A DNA stretch of 64,000 bases. It comes from JAFGBI01 sp964454025 (lineage in GTDB: Bacteria; Myxococcota_A; Polyangia; Polyangiales; Polyangiaceae). The stretch is taken from contig CAYVRP010000003.1 in NCBI GenBank assembly GCA_964454025.1, positions 76,567 through 140,566 on the forward strand, given 5' to 3'. Position 1 is the first letter of the stretch, and each line of letters starts with the position of its first letter. The notes under the pieces were generated by a model that searched no databases, was not told the origin of the DNA, and saw nothing but the letters and a program-made list of their open reading frames with translations. Both the position numbers and the translations under genes were made by a program. This document shows positions 17,756 to 25,915 of this stretch, piece after piece.

Positions 17756-19399
17756 GTGCAGGCCGCGTCCCTGTCGCTCTTCCTCTTCCTGCTCGCCCAG
17801 ACCACCTTCCGCGGGACGTTCGCGGCCGGCGCCGAAGCGCCGGTGCGGCTCCCGTGGCCGGTGGAGGCGTTCCTCCTCTTCGACCCCTTCGCCGCCGTCG
17901 TCACCCTGCTCGGCACCCACACGCTCTACCGGGGCCTGGCCTGGTCCCTGGTCGTCGTCGCCCTCACGCTGATCCTGGGGCGCGCCTTCTGCGGGTGGCT
18001 CTGCCCGCTCGGCACCCTCCACCAGATCGTCGGGTGGGTCCTGCCCTCGGGCGCCCCCGTCAAGGCGCGGCGCGCGGCGGCGAACCGGACCCAGCCCTGG
18101 CAGCGGGGCAAGTACTACCTGCTCTGGGCCTCGCTCGGCGCCGCCCTCTTCGGCAGCGCCCTGGGGGGACTCATGGATCCGATCTGCGTCGCGGTCCGCT
18201 GCATCGGGCTCGGGGCCATCCCGGCGCTGCAGTACGTCGGCGTCGCCGCGGCGCGGGCGCTGGCCGCCACCAACGTCAAGGCCCTCCAGTCGGGCAGCGA
18301 CGCCGCCCAGGACGCGCTCGCCCGCAGCCTGTGGACCGCGGACCAGGCCTACTTCCACCAGGCCTGGCTCCTTGTCGCCGCCCTCGTCGCCATCCTGTTC
18401 ATGAACCGGGTCGTTCCCCGCTTCTGGTGCCGCGCGCTCTGTCCGCTCGGCGCGTTCCTGGGCACGCTGTCTCGGTTCGCCCTGCTCGGGATGGAGAAGG
18501 CCCATGAGCGGTGCACCGACTGCGCGGCGTGCCTCGTGCACTGTCAAGGCGCGGACAGCCCGCAGGGAGGGGTCCACCACCGCCAGGACGAGTGCCACCT
18601 CTGCTTCAACTGCGAGGCTGCCTGTCCCGAGGGGGTGATCCGGTTCCGGTGGCTCCCCTCGCGCCGCGGGACCCGGGTGACCCCCGATCTGGACCGCCGG
18701 ACCGTCCTGGCGTCGGCGGCCGCCGGGGCCGTGGCGGTGCCGGCGCTGAGGATCGCCAACTGGCCGGATCGGGGCTACAGCGAGAAGGTCATCCGACCGC
18801 CGGGCGCGATCGAGGAGCGGGCGTTCCTGGAGCGCTGCATCCGCTGCGGAGAGTGCATGAAGGTCTGCCCGAACAACGCGCTGCATCCGGCCTTCTTCGA
18901 GGCGGGGATCGAGGGGCTCTGGACCCCGATCCTCATCCCTCGCATCGGCTACTGCGAGCACTCCTGCGTGCTCTGCGGGCAGGTGTGCCCGACGGGGGCC
19001 ATCGCGCGCATCGACGAGCGTCGGAAGCTCGGCCTCGGGCAACCCCCGGTGCGCATCGGCACCGCGATGTACGACCTCGGGCGGTGCCTGCCCTGGGCGA
19101 TGGCGACCCCTTGCATCGTCTGCGAGGAGTTCTGCCCCACCTCCCCCAAGGCCATCTGGCTCGAGGCGGTCGAGGCGCCGAAGCGCCTCGCGGCGCACGG
19201 CGCCGACGGAACATCGCCGGCGATGACGGTCGTGAAGCTGCAGCGGCCGCACGTGGATCCCACCCTCTGCATCGGCTGCGGCGCGTGCGAGAAGGCCTGC
19301 CCCGTGGTCGACAAGCCGGCCGTGTACGTCACCAGTGCAGGCGAGTCGCGATCGCGCAGCAACGTCATCCTGCTCGAGGACAGCCGCTACACGACCTAG
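17756..19399 (+). CDS. Fused NapH/NapG-like polyferredoxin
   Basis: A 547-residue protein. The N-terminal half resembles NapH: several membrane helices and two CxxxCP motifs (FCGWLCPLG, FWCRALCPLG), then two cysteine clusters (CTDCAACLVHC, CHLCFNCEAACP). Near residue 313 is DRRTVLASAAAGAVAVPAL, like the twin-arginine start of NapG, after which the C-terminal half has four more clusters (CIRCGECMKVCP, CVLCGQVCP, CIVCEEFCP, CIGCGACEKACP). It likely moves electrons between the quinone pool and a periplasmic enzyme, the DUF362 protein being the obvious candidate. GTG 17756 is the first standard start, but the frame is open back to the upstream stop and about 50 more residues could be encoded from a non-standard CTG at 17606. 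Confidence 0.83.
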   Translation: MQAASLSLFLFLLAQTTFRGTFAAGAEAPVRLPWPVEAFLLFDPFAAVVTLLGTHTLYRGLAWSLVVVALTLILGRAFCGWLCPLGTLHQIVGWVLPSGAPVKARRAAANRTQPWQRGKYYLLWASLGAALFGSALGGLMDPICVAVRCIGLGAIPALQYVGVAAARALAATNVKALQSGSDAAQDALARSLWTADQAYFHQAWLLVAALVAILFMNRVVPRFWCRALCPLGAFLGTLSRFALLGMEKAHERCTDCAACLVHCQGADSPQGGVHHRQDECHLCFNCEAACPEGVIRFRWLPSRRGTRVTPDLDRRTVLASAAAGAVAVPALRIANWPDRGYSEKVIRPPGAIEERAFLERCIRCGECMKVCPNNALHPAFFEAGIEGLWTPILIPRIGYCEHSCVLCGQVCPTGAIARIDERRKLGLGQPPVRIGTAMYDLGRCLPWAMATPCIVCEEFCPTSPKAIWLEAVEAPKRLAAHGADGTSPAMTVVKLQRPHVDPTLCIGCGACEKACPVVDKPAVYVTSAGESRSRSNVILLEDSRYTT

Positions 19400-19528
19400 C
19401 GACCGTGCGCTCCTGGTCGCGCCGGGTTTCCCCGCCTGGTTGCACCTCGAAACGGGAGCGCGTCATTCCGACTGCTGATCAGGCGCGCAGCCCACCGTTG
19501 TGTCGGCGTTCCCCCATGGGCCGTCGCC

Positions 19529-19558
19529 TTGGCACGCATCGCGCCCGCGGGGGATAAT
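19529..19558 (+). promoter_or_regulatory. Sigma-70-type promoter TTGGCA-18-GATAAT
   Basis: TTGGCA (19529-19534) and GATAAT (19553-19558) are separated by 18 bp. This is one of the best two-box promoters in the window. It predicts a leader of about 75 nt before the ATG of the Cys/Trp repeat lipoprotein. Confidence 0.55.
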
Positions 19559-19639
19559 CCGAGGCGAAGACGGCGCGTCCCGTCTGCGTGGCGCCGGTGG
19601 CTCGCGGCGCGCCCGGCTGACGCACGGGAAGGATCCCCC

Positions 19640-22038
19640 ATGCTGTGCGCATCCCCCAGGCTCGTCCGTCGTCGTCTCCTCCTGGGGGCGGCCCTGGCGG
19701 TGCTCGCTTGCGGGCGGGCCACGCTCGACGTCGACGGCTACCGCGCGGGACCGGGGGCCTGCGGGGACGGCGCCTGCGTCTTGCCCGAGGGCGTCGGGAG
19801 CTGCCCGGAGGACTGCTTCTGTGGCGACGGCGTTTGCGTCGGCGATGAAACCGGGCTGACTTGTTCGACCGACTGCGCGCTCACCTGCGGGGACGGGGAC
19901 TGCGCCGATGGCGAGACCTCGGCCACCTGCCCGCACGACTGCGGCGCCCCGGCCACGGTCTGCGGGGACGATCGCTGCGAGGGGGAGGAGGACTCGCGCA
20001 ATTGCCAGGCGGACTGCGGGTTCTGTGGGGATGGGGTCTGCGCCGACGAAGAAACCGGGACGGGAGAGGTCGGGAGCGCGTGCGTGGACTGCGCAGCGGG
20101 TTGCGGCAACGGGGTCTGCAACGCTGACGAGGACAGCCTGTCCTGCCCGCAGGACTGCGGGGTGACCTGCGGGGACGGCGCCTGTGCCGAGACGGAGCGG
20201 CCCGCTTCCTGTCCGGAGGACTGCTCCGTTTGCGGCGACGGTGACTGCCTCGGGGACGAGGCGCCCGCGACCTGCCCGGCGGACTGCAGACCGGAGTGCG
20301 GCGACGGTCGGTGCGAGGGCCAGGAGGCTGCGACGTGCCCGAGGGATTGCCAGCCCCTGGGCTGCGGCGACGGGCTGTGCGGTCCGGGGGAGCTCACGAC
20401 CTGCCCGACGGACTGCCCCGCGTCTTCCTGCGGGGATGGGGTCTGCGCCCCGGCCGAGGTTGGCGCCTGCGCCGTCGACTGCCGGGCAACCTGTGGGGAC
20501 GGCGTCTGCGGGAGCGACGAGGGCGGCTGGTGCGCGGCCGACTGCGGTGCTGTCTGCGGCGACGGCTGGTGCGCTCCGGGCGAGGAGGGGTGGTGCAGCG
20601 ACTGCGGCGGCGTCGTCTGCGGGGACGGCCGCTGCGATCCGAGCGAGCAGGGCTGGTGCCGCGACTGTGGCCCGGTCTGCGGCGACCGGTACTGCGAAGG
20701 GGACGAGTCGAATTCCTGCCCGACCGACTGCTGGATCACCTGCGGCGACGGCTGGTGCGCTCCGGGCGAGGAAGGCCTGTGCGAAGAGTGCAGCTGGTGT
20801 GGCGACGGGTGGTGCACCACCGCCGAGACGGGGTGGTGCCAGGAGGACTGTGGGTGGTGCGGCGACGGCTGGTGCGCGAACGGCGAGTACGGCACCTGCC
20901 CCAGCGACTGCTGGGGGGGCTGGTGCGGCGACTGGACGTGCACCCCGGAGGAGCGCTCCTGGTGCTCCCAGGACTGCGGCGCGATCTGCGGTGACGGGCT
21001 GTGCCAGGGAGAGGAGGCCGTGAGCTGCGCGCGCGACTGCGGCGCGATCTGCGGCGACGGCCGCTGCGACGCGGGCGAGCCGTCGCGTTGCCAGGAGGAC
21101 TGCGGGACCACCTGCGGCGACGGGTGGTGCGCGGGCGACGAGCCGGTGCTCTGCCCGGGCGACTGCGGGGTGATCTGTGGGGACGGGTTCTGCGCCCGGG
21201 GAGAGTCGGCCGACACCTGCTGGGAAGACTGCGGGGCGTACTGCGGCAACGGCCGCTGCGAGCGCGAGGAGGCCCCCTGGTGCCCGGCGGACTGTGGCGG
21301 CGGCTGCGGCGATGACGTCTGCGAGGTGGACGAGTACGACTGCTTCGCCGACTGCGGGGGTGGGTGCGGGGATCGGTACTGCGCGGCGTGGGAGCAGCGG
21401 ATCTGCAGCGCCGACTGCGGGGGCTGGTGCGGCGATGCCTTCTGCAGCGTCGACGAAACCCCCTGGTGCTACGAGGACTGCGGCACTTGGTGCGGCGACG
21501 GGTGGTGCGGTGCGGGCGAGGACTCGTATAGCTGCAGCTACGACTGCGGCTGGTGCGGGGACGGCTGGTGCGGGGCCTACGAGGACCAGTGGTCGTGCAG
21601 CNNNNNNNNNNNNNNNNNNNNNNNNNNNNNNNNNNNNNNNNNNNNNNNNNNNNNNNNNNNNNNNNNNNNNNNNNNNNNNNNNNNNNNNNNNNNNNNNNNN
21701 NCTGGTGCGGGGACGGCTGGTGCATCGAGGACGAGTACGGGTGGTGCCCGGAGGACTGTGGCACCTGGTGCGGCGACGGGTGGTGCTCGGGCGACGAGGC
21801 CGCGTGGTGCACCCAAGACTGCGGCAGCGTCTGCGGTGATGGCCGCTGCGGCCCGGGGGAGGACCCCCTCGACTGCCTGGTCGACTGCTGGTCTTCCAAC
21901 GTCTGCGGGGACCGCTGGTGTGGCCCCGCGGAGTCGCCGAGCACCTGCCCGGAAGACTGCGGGACGACCAGCAGCTGCGGCAACGGGCGATGCGACCTGA
22001 CCGACGTGTTCGCCTGCCCCGAGGAGTGCCTGCCATAG
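19640..22038 (+). CDS. Giant Cys/Trp repeat lipoprotein, interrupted by an assembly gap
   Basis: It starts at ATG 19640 (GGAAGGA upstream). The N-terminus LVRRRLLLGAALAVLAC is a lipoprotein signal. The remainder is a tandem array of about 20-residue modules with consensus CGDGxCxxxExxxxCxxDC: 29 can be read before the 100-N gap at 21602-21701 and 5 after it, ending at the stop at 22038. The gap is a placeholder, so the two sides appear in different frames although they plainly belong to one gene; true length is unknown. Six or so Cys per module with regular Asp/Glu suggests disulfide- or metal-stabilised extracellular repeats. Trp becomes frequent from the middle (GWCGDGWC). Annotation pipelines often misname such proteins; no enzymatic role is visible. 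Confidence 0.8.
19757..22032 (+). repeat. Tandem approx. 60-bp coding repeats (CGDGxC modules)
   Basis: The DNA repeats with a period of about 60-75 bp, seen as recurrent tgcggcgacggctggtgc-like blocks each encoding CGDGWC or a variant. Similarity between neighbouring units is the likely reason the assembly broke at 21602. Confidence 0.75.
21602..21701. other. Assembly gap (100 N)
   Basis: Exactly 100 unknown bases, the usual scaffold placeholder, inside the repeat array. The reading frame on the two sides does not match, as expected for an arbitrary gap length. Confidence 0.98.
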
Positions 22039-22213
22039 GCGCCGGCGGCGGGGCCGGACCTCCCGCCCTCGCCGTTCGTGCGGCAGCGAACGGCCCGCGA
22101 GCCACCGCCAGGCCGGAGGCCTGGATCGTGGGCCGGTTTCCCGTGGGTTTCGCTGGGAGCCGGGGCCGAATGCGGCCTTGCGTTCGGCAGATCCCGCCCG
22201 GAAACTCCACGCG

Positions 22214-23620
22214 ATGACCGAAGGTGTGGAGCTCCGGGCGCAGGCCGCGCGCATCGCCCATTGGCTCGTGGACAAGGGCCACCCGGACGACGCCGTGACC
22301 CTGCTCGCCGCCTGGGCAGCGGCGGGGCCGAACGATCACGAGGGGCAGCAGCTGCTGGCCGAGGCGCTGCGCATCGATCCGCGCGCGCCGGTGGCGCAGA
22401 TGGCGTTCGAGCGCATGGAAGGTGTCCCCGGTGACCACGCCGCGCTCGACGCCGCGATCGCGCGCTTCGATCCCGCCGAGCTCGGGCGCCTGGAAGCCGA
22501 GATGCGCCGCCCCACCTTCCGGCGCGCGCAGATGGGCTTCAACAACAACATCAAGTACCTCGATCAGGTCTTCCACGTGCAGACCGAGGACTCCGGGCTC
22601 GACGCGCCGCACATCATCACGCACCTTTTCGCCGACGGCGGTCGGGTCATCAAGAGCCACAAGCGCAACTACGACTCCGAGGTCCACCGCCCCGACGTGG
22701 CCGAGTACGTGCGCGCGCTCATGAAGGGGCAGCACCTGGAGATGTGCATGTGGCTCCGAGAGGGGCGGTTCGACGCCATCATCGCGGGCCGCGAGGTGGG
22801 GGGCATCGCCCTGTTCGTCGAGCCTCCGAACGTCGACATCAAGAAGCTCGCCAAGAAGAAGGCGGAGGTCGCCGTCGAGGCGGCGCACGCCGCGCCGCCG
22901 CCTGCCGCCGAGGCGATGGTTGCCGCGTCGCCGGCCCTCGCCGCGGTTCCTTCCTCGCAGGCCCCGATCCTGCCTGTCCGCTTCCGCCTGCTGGTGCTGC
23001 GCAGCCTCTGGGGCGGCCCCGAGCGCTACGAGCCGCGCGGTGACGAGGTCACCCTCGGCAGCAGCGGCGAGATCGCGCTCACCGGCGAGCGCTTCTGCCA
23101 CCCCGCCGAGGCCCGTTTCTCCTGGCGGGACGGGCGCCTCTACCTCGAGGACCTCGAGGGAGGAAACGGGGTGTTTCTTCGCATCCGCTCTCCGGTGGAG
23201 CTGGAGCTCGGTGACCAGTTCGTGGTCGGAGACCAGCTCCTCACCGTCGTCAAGAACCCGGTCGCCGACGACGGCCCCGACCCGGCCCCGACGTACTTCT
23301 ACTCGTCACCCAAGTGGCTCTCGTCCTTCCGCATCGTCCAGGTCTTCGAGGGCGGTGCGGCGGGCGCTTGCGTGGTCGCGCGGGGCAGCACGCTCCAGAT
23401 CGGCTCCGCCGTCGGGGACCTCGTCTTCCCGGACGACCCGCTGGTGTCCGACCAACACTGCGTGGTCGAGGAGCAGGCCGGCTCGGTGGTCCTCACGGAC
23501 CTCGCGTCCCGCACGGGGGTCTTCGTGAGGATCCGCGGCGAGCAGGAGCTCGCCCACGGTGACGAGCTCATGGTCGGGCGCACCCGCCTCGTCGTCGAGC
23601 TCCCCGAGGCTACCGGTTGA
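22214..23620 (+). CDS. TPR plus tandem degenerate FHA-domain protein
   Basis: 468 residues from ATG 22214. Residues 1 to about 75 are TPR-like helices. Residues about 95-185 (GFNNNIKYLDQVFHVQTEDSG, HIITHLFADGGRVIKSHKR, LMKGQHLEMCMWLREGRFD) form a domain that I recall as recurrent in deltaproteobacterial signalling proteins. Two FHA-like domains follow (about 255-350 and 370-465). FHA domains normally bind phosphothreonine, but both copies have GS in place of the conserved GR, and the S-x-x-H site is kept only in the second (VSDQH). It may therefore bind partners without phosphate or not at all. Ser/Thr kinases elsewhere in the window are possible partners. Confidence 0.78.
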   Translation: MTEGVELRAQAARIAHWLVDKGHPDDAVTLLAAWAAAGPNDHEGQQLLAEALRIDPRAPVAQMAFERMEGVPGDHAALDAAIARFDPAELGRLEAEMRRPTFRRAQMGFNNNIKYLDQVFHVQTEDSGLDAPHIITHLFADGGRVIKSHKRNYDSEVHRPDVAEYVRALMKGQHLEMCMWLREGRFDAIIAGREVGGIALFVEPPNVDIKKLAKKKAEVAVEAAHAAPPPAAEAMVAASPALAAVPSSQAPILPVRFRLLVLRSLWGGPERYEPRGDEVTLGSSGEIALTGERFCHPAEARFSWRDGRLYLEDLEGGNGVFLRIRSPVELELGDQFVVGDQLLTVVKNPVADDGPDPAPTYFYSSPKWLSSFRIVQVFEGGAAGACVVARGSTLQIGSAVGDLVFPDDPLVSDQHCVVEEQAGSVVLTDLASRTGVFVRIRGEQELAHGDELMVGRTRLVVELPEATG

Positions 23621-23782
23621 GCCTCCGCCCTCGGCCTCGCGGCGGGCAACCCGGGTGGGCGCCCTCGTGCGCCGTGCTGCCGAACGCAAGAAGACCGGAG
23701 CCAGCCTTCGCCGACCCCGGTCCTCCGTGCCGGCGCCGCCACGGGGACTGCCCCTGACGAACGCCGGGCAGTGCGCCGTGAA

Positions 23783-24010
23783 TCACTCCTCCGCGGCGGC
23801 CTCGCCCTCGGCGGCCTCGCCCTCGGCGGCCTCGCCCTCGGCGGCCTCCTCCTTGGCGGCGTCCTCATCGGCGGCCTCGCTGCTCTCCTCGGCGGCCTTG
23901 CTCGCTTCCTCGGCCTTCGCGGGCTCCGCCGGCTCCTCGGCTTCCTTCTTGCCGCAAGCGATGAAGAGGGGGGCCACCAGTGCCAGCGCCAGAATGTTCT
24001 TGATGCTCAT
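23783..24010 (-). CDS. Small Ala/Glu-rich lipoprotein
   Basis: 75 residues from ATG 24010, with an ideal AGGAGG (24023-24018) seven bases upstream, the strongest Shine-Dalgarno site in the window. The signal MSIKNILALALVAPLFIAC ends in a lipobox Cys. The mature part is entirely Lys/Ala/Glu (KKEAEEPAEPAKAEEASKAA) and ends in three copies of EGEAA, so it is highly acidic, flexible and helical. The function is unknown; small abundant lipoproteins of this type may act as surface spacers. A stand-alone gene divergent from the ECF sigma operon. Confidence 0.75.
   Translation of the reverse strand: MSIKNILALALVAPLFIACGKKEAEEPAEPAKAEEASKAAEESSEAADEDAAKEEAAEGEAAEGEAAEGEAAAEE
23796..23848 (-). repeat. 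15-bp tandem repeat encoding EGEAA
   Basis: Three to four head-to-tail copies of a 15-bp unit (plus-strand ggcctcgccctcggc) encode the C-terminal EGEAA units of the small lipoprotein. The period is a multiple of three, so unit gain or loss keeps the frame. Confidence 0.7.
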
Positions 24011-24226
24011 TTGAAATCCTCCTGCCGAGCCGGATCCTGAGCTGGCTCGGAACACCTTTCGGATGCGCGACCGTACCAAACCGGCTCACGAGGTGGAAAA
24101 TTCTCTCGGCGGCCGCGCTTTACCATAGTCATTGTGAGCACTTAATCGATCGACGCGGCCCCCGCCTGCGGGTGGGTCGCCGGTGAGCCGAAAATCGGTC
24201 AGGCTGCGTCGAAGGACCGAAGCGCG

Positions 24227-24874
24227 ATGGCCTCAGGGTCCGCCAATCCGCGTCTGCGGCTCGTGCGTCGGGTCGGTGGCGAGCCCGCGCCGGGGGTTCG
24301 CCCGGGGGCTCTCGCCGGGCTCGACGACGTCCAGCTCGTCGCGCTCGCCCGCGACGGAGATCTGCGGGCCTTCGAGGCGCTGTATCGGCGGCACGCCGCC
24401 TTCGCCATGAACCTCGCCGTTCGCATCCAGGGCAGCGTCTCCGACGTGGAGGACGTCGTGCACGACGCTTTCCTGCGGGCGCAGCTCCGGCTCGGGGAGC
24501 TGCGCGAGACGAGCGCCTTCAAGTCGTGGCTCGGCTCCATCGTCGTGCGCCTGGTGCGCAGCCGGCTGCGGCGGCGACGCCTGCTCAGCGCGTTTGGTCT
24601 TGCCTCCCCGGAGCCGGTGGACTTCGACGCCATCGCCTCGCCGGCAGCGGATCCCGAGTCGCGAGCGCTGCTCGCGCAGGTCTACGCGCTGCTCAGGACC
24701 ATGAACCCCGACGACCGCATCGCCTGGACCCTGCGCCACGTCGAGCGGCACCGGCTCGAGGAGGTCGCGGACCTCGCCGGATGCTCGCTCGCCACGGCCA
24801 AGCGCCGGATCACCCGGGCGCAGCGCTTCCTGGCTGACCATTTCGTGGCGCCCTTCAGCGAGGAGCCGGCATGA
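24227..24874 (+). CDS. ECF-type RNA polymerase sigma factor
   Basis: A 215-residue sigma-70-family factor. Region 2 spans about residues 35-105 (LVALARDGDLRAFEALYRRH, VSDVEDVVHDAFLRAQLRLGEL) and region 4 about 145-205 (LLRTMNPDDRIAWTLRHVERHRLEEVADLAGCSLATAKRRITRAQ, with the helix-turn-helix). Regions 1.1 and 3 are absent, so it is an ECF factor. Its stop overlaps the start of a membrane TPR protein (ATGA), the position normally taken by an anti-sigma factor. The AT-rich stretch around 24100-24150 probably holds its promoter, but I cannot define boxes with confidence. Confidence 0.9.
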   Translation: MASGSANPRLRLVRRVGGEPAPGVRPGALAGLDDVQLVALARDGDLRAFEALYRRHAAFAMNLAVRIQGSVSDVEDVVHDAFLRAQLRLGELRETSAFKSWLGSIVVRLVRSRLRRRRLLSAFGLASPEPVDFDAIASPAADPESRALLAQVYALLRTMNPDDRIAWTLRHVERHRLEEVADLAGCSLATAKRRITRAQRFLADHFVAPFSEEPA

Positions 24875-25908
24875 GCGCGCGCGTCGAGCTTCCCGAGTTT
24901 CGGCGTGAGGCGTTGCGCGACGTGGCGACCCCGGCGCGGGTCGAGCGGGTCTGGGCGCGACTGGAGGGGGATCTGCGTGGCGCGCGCTGGGGCCGGGTCA
25001 GCCCGGGCCTGCCGGTGTGGGTCTTCGCCCTACCTCTGGCGGGCGCGGCTCTCTTCGCGGGGGGCGCCTACGTGGGGGTCCGCCTCGCGGCGAACCCGAC
25101 GCCCTCGGTGACACTCGCCCACGAGCCGACGGGAGCCGTGGACCGGGGTACGGCCCCGCCCCCGACGGCGTCCCCCTCGGCGGACGGTGAGCGCACCCCC
25201 GCGCGCCCGTCGCGTGGCAGGCCCAAGGTGCCCCGTCTGCGCGCGGTCGAGGCGCCGCCGCGCGTCGAGCCGACGGGGCTCGTTGCGCCGGAGCTCGCGC
25301 CTCCGGCCACGCCGGCCGTCGCACCCGCCGAATGGTACGAGCTCTGGCGCGAGGACGAGTACCAGCGAGCCCGTGAGGCGATCGAGCGGCAGGGCGGCTT
25401 CGAAGCCGTGCTCGAGTCCGCCTCGGCGGACCAGGCCATGGCCATGGTGGACATCGCGCGGTTCGGCCACGAGAACGCGCTCGCCGTCGCGGCGCTCCGG
25501 CGCATCGTTGACCGCTTCCCGGGGGACCCGAACGCCCCCCTGGCGGCGTTGACGCTCGGAAACCTGCTCGACCGCGCCGGCGACGCCAAGGGGGCGGCCG
25601 CCGCCTTCTCCGCCTACCGAGCCTTGTCTCCCGACGGCGATTTCGCCGAAGATGCCCTAGCTCGCCAAATAGAGGCCGCCCTCGGCGAGGGCGACGCGCC
25701 GCGGGCGCGCGAGCTGCTGGCCCAGTATGAGAAGCAGTACCCCGCCGGGAGCCGGCTCGAAACCCTGCGCGCCGAGGTCGCGGCGGCCCCCTTGCCCGTC
25801 GAGCCAGCAGCGGAGCCCGCTCGCCCGGACGGGAGCCGCGGGGGTGAGCCCGTGCCTGGTCCGGTTCGCGTCGACGGCGCCGCCACCACCCCGAACGAAA
25901 CGCCCTGA
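24871..25908 (+). CDS. Membrane TPR protein, candidate anti-sigma factor
   Basis: 345 residues, coupled to the ECF sigma gene by an ATGA overlap. The first 48 residues are cytoplasmic and charged (ELPEFRREALRDVATPARVERVWARLEGDL), followed by one membrane helix (VWVFALPLAGAALFAGGAYVGV), a Pro/Thr/Ala-rich linker to about 150, and TPR helices to about 290 (MVDIARFGHENALAVAALRRIVDRFPGDPNAPLAALTLGNLL). The layout, a short cytosolic segment plus a periplasmic sensing part next to an ECF factor, fits a transmembrane anti-sigma factor, but no ZAS zinc motif (HxxxCxxC) is present. The assignment rests on position and topology. Confidence 0.75.
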   Translation: MSARVELPEFRREALRDVATPARVERVWARLEGDLRGARWGRVSPGLPVWVFALPLAGAALFAGGAYVGVRLAANPTPSVTLAHEPTGAVDRGTAPPPTASPSADGERTPARPSRGRPKVPRLRAVEAPPRVEPTGLVAPELAPPATPAVAPAEWYELWREDEYQRAREAIERQGGFEAVLESASADQAMAMVDIARFGHENALAVAALRRIVDRFPGDPNAPLAALTLGNLLDRAGDAKGAAAAFSAYRALSPDGDFAEDALARQIEAALGEGDAPRARELLAQYEKQYPAGSRLETLRAEVAAAPLPVEPAAEPARPDGSRGGEPVPGPVRVDGAATTPNETP

Positions 25909-25915
25909 GCGCGCG

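Noticed and set aside
14415..17972. Long forward open frame across prfA, rpmE and the DUF362 gene
   Set aside because: It lies opposite or out of frame with well-recognised genes and has no recognisable domain.
19757..22032. Regular repeats of the Cys-rich gene as a CRISPR array
   Set aside because: Units are translated in frame with conserved Cys and no unique spacers; they are coding repeats.
19463..23101. A 1.2-kb-codon reverse-strand open frame opposite the Cys repeat and FHA genes
   Set aside because: Its product is mostly Ala/Pro/Val/Arg low-complexity and runs across the N gap; it is the mirror of the repeat gene in GC-rich DNA.
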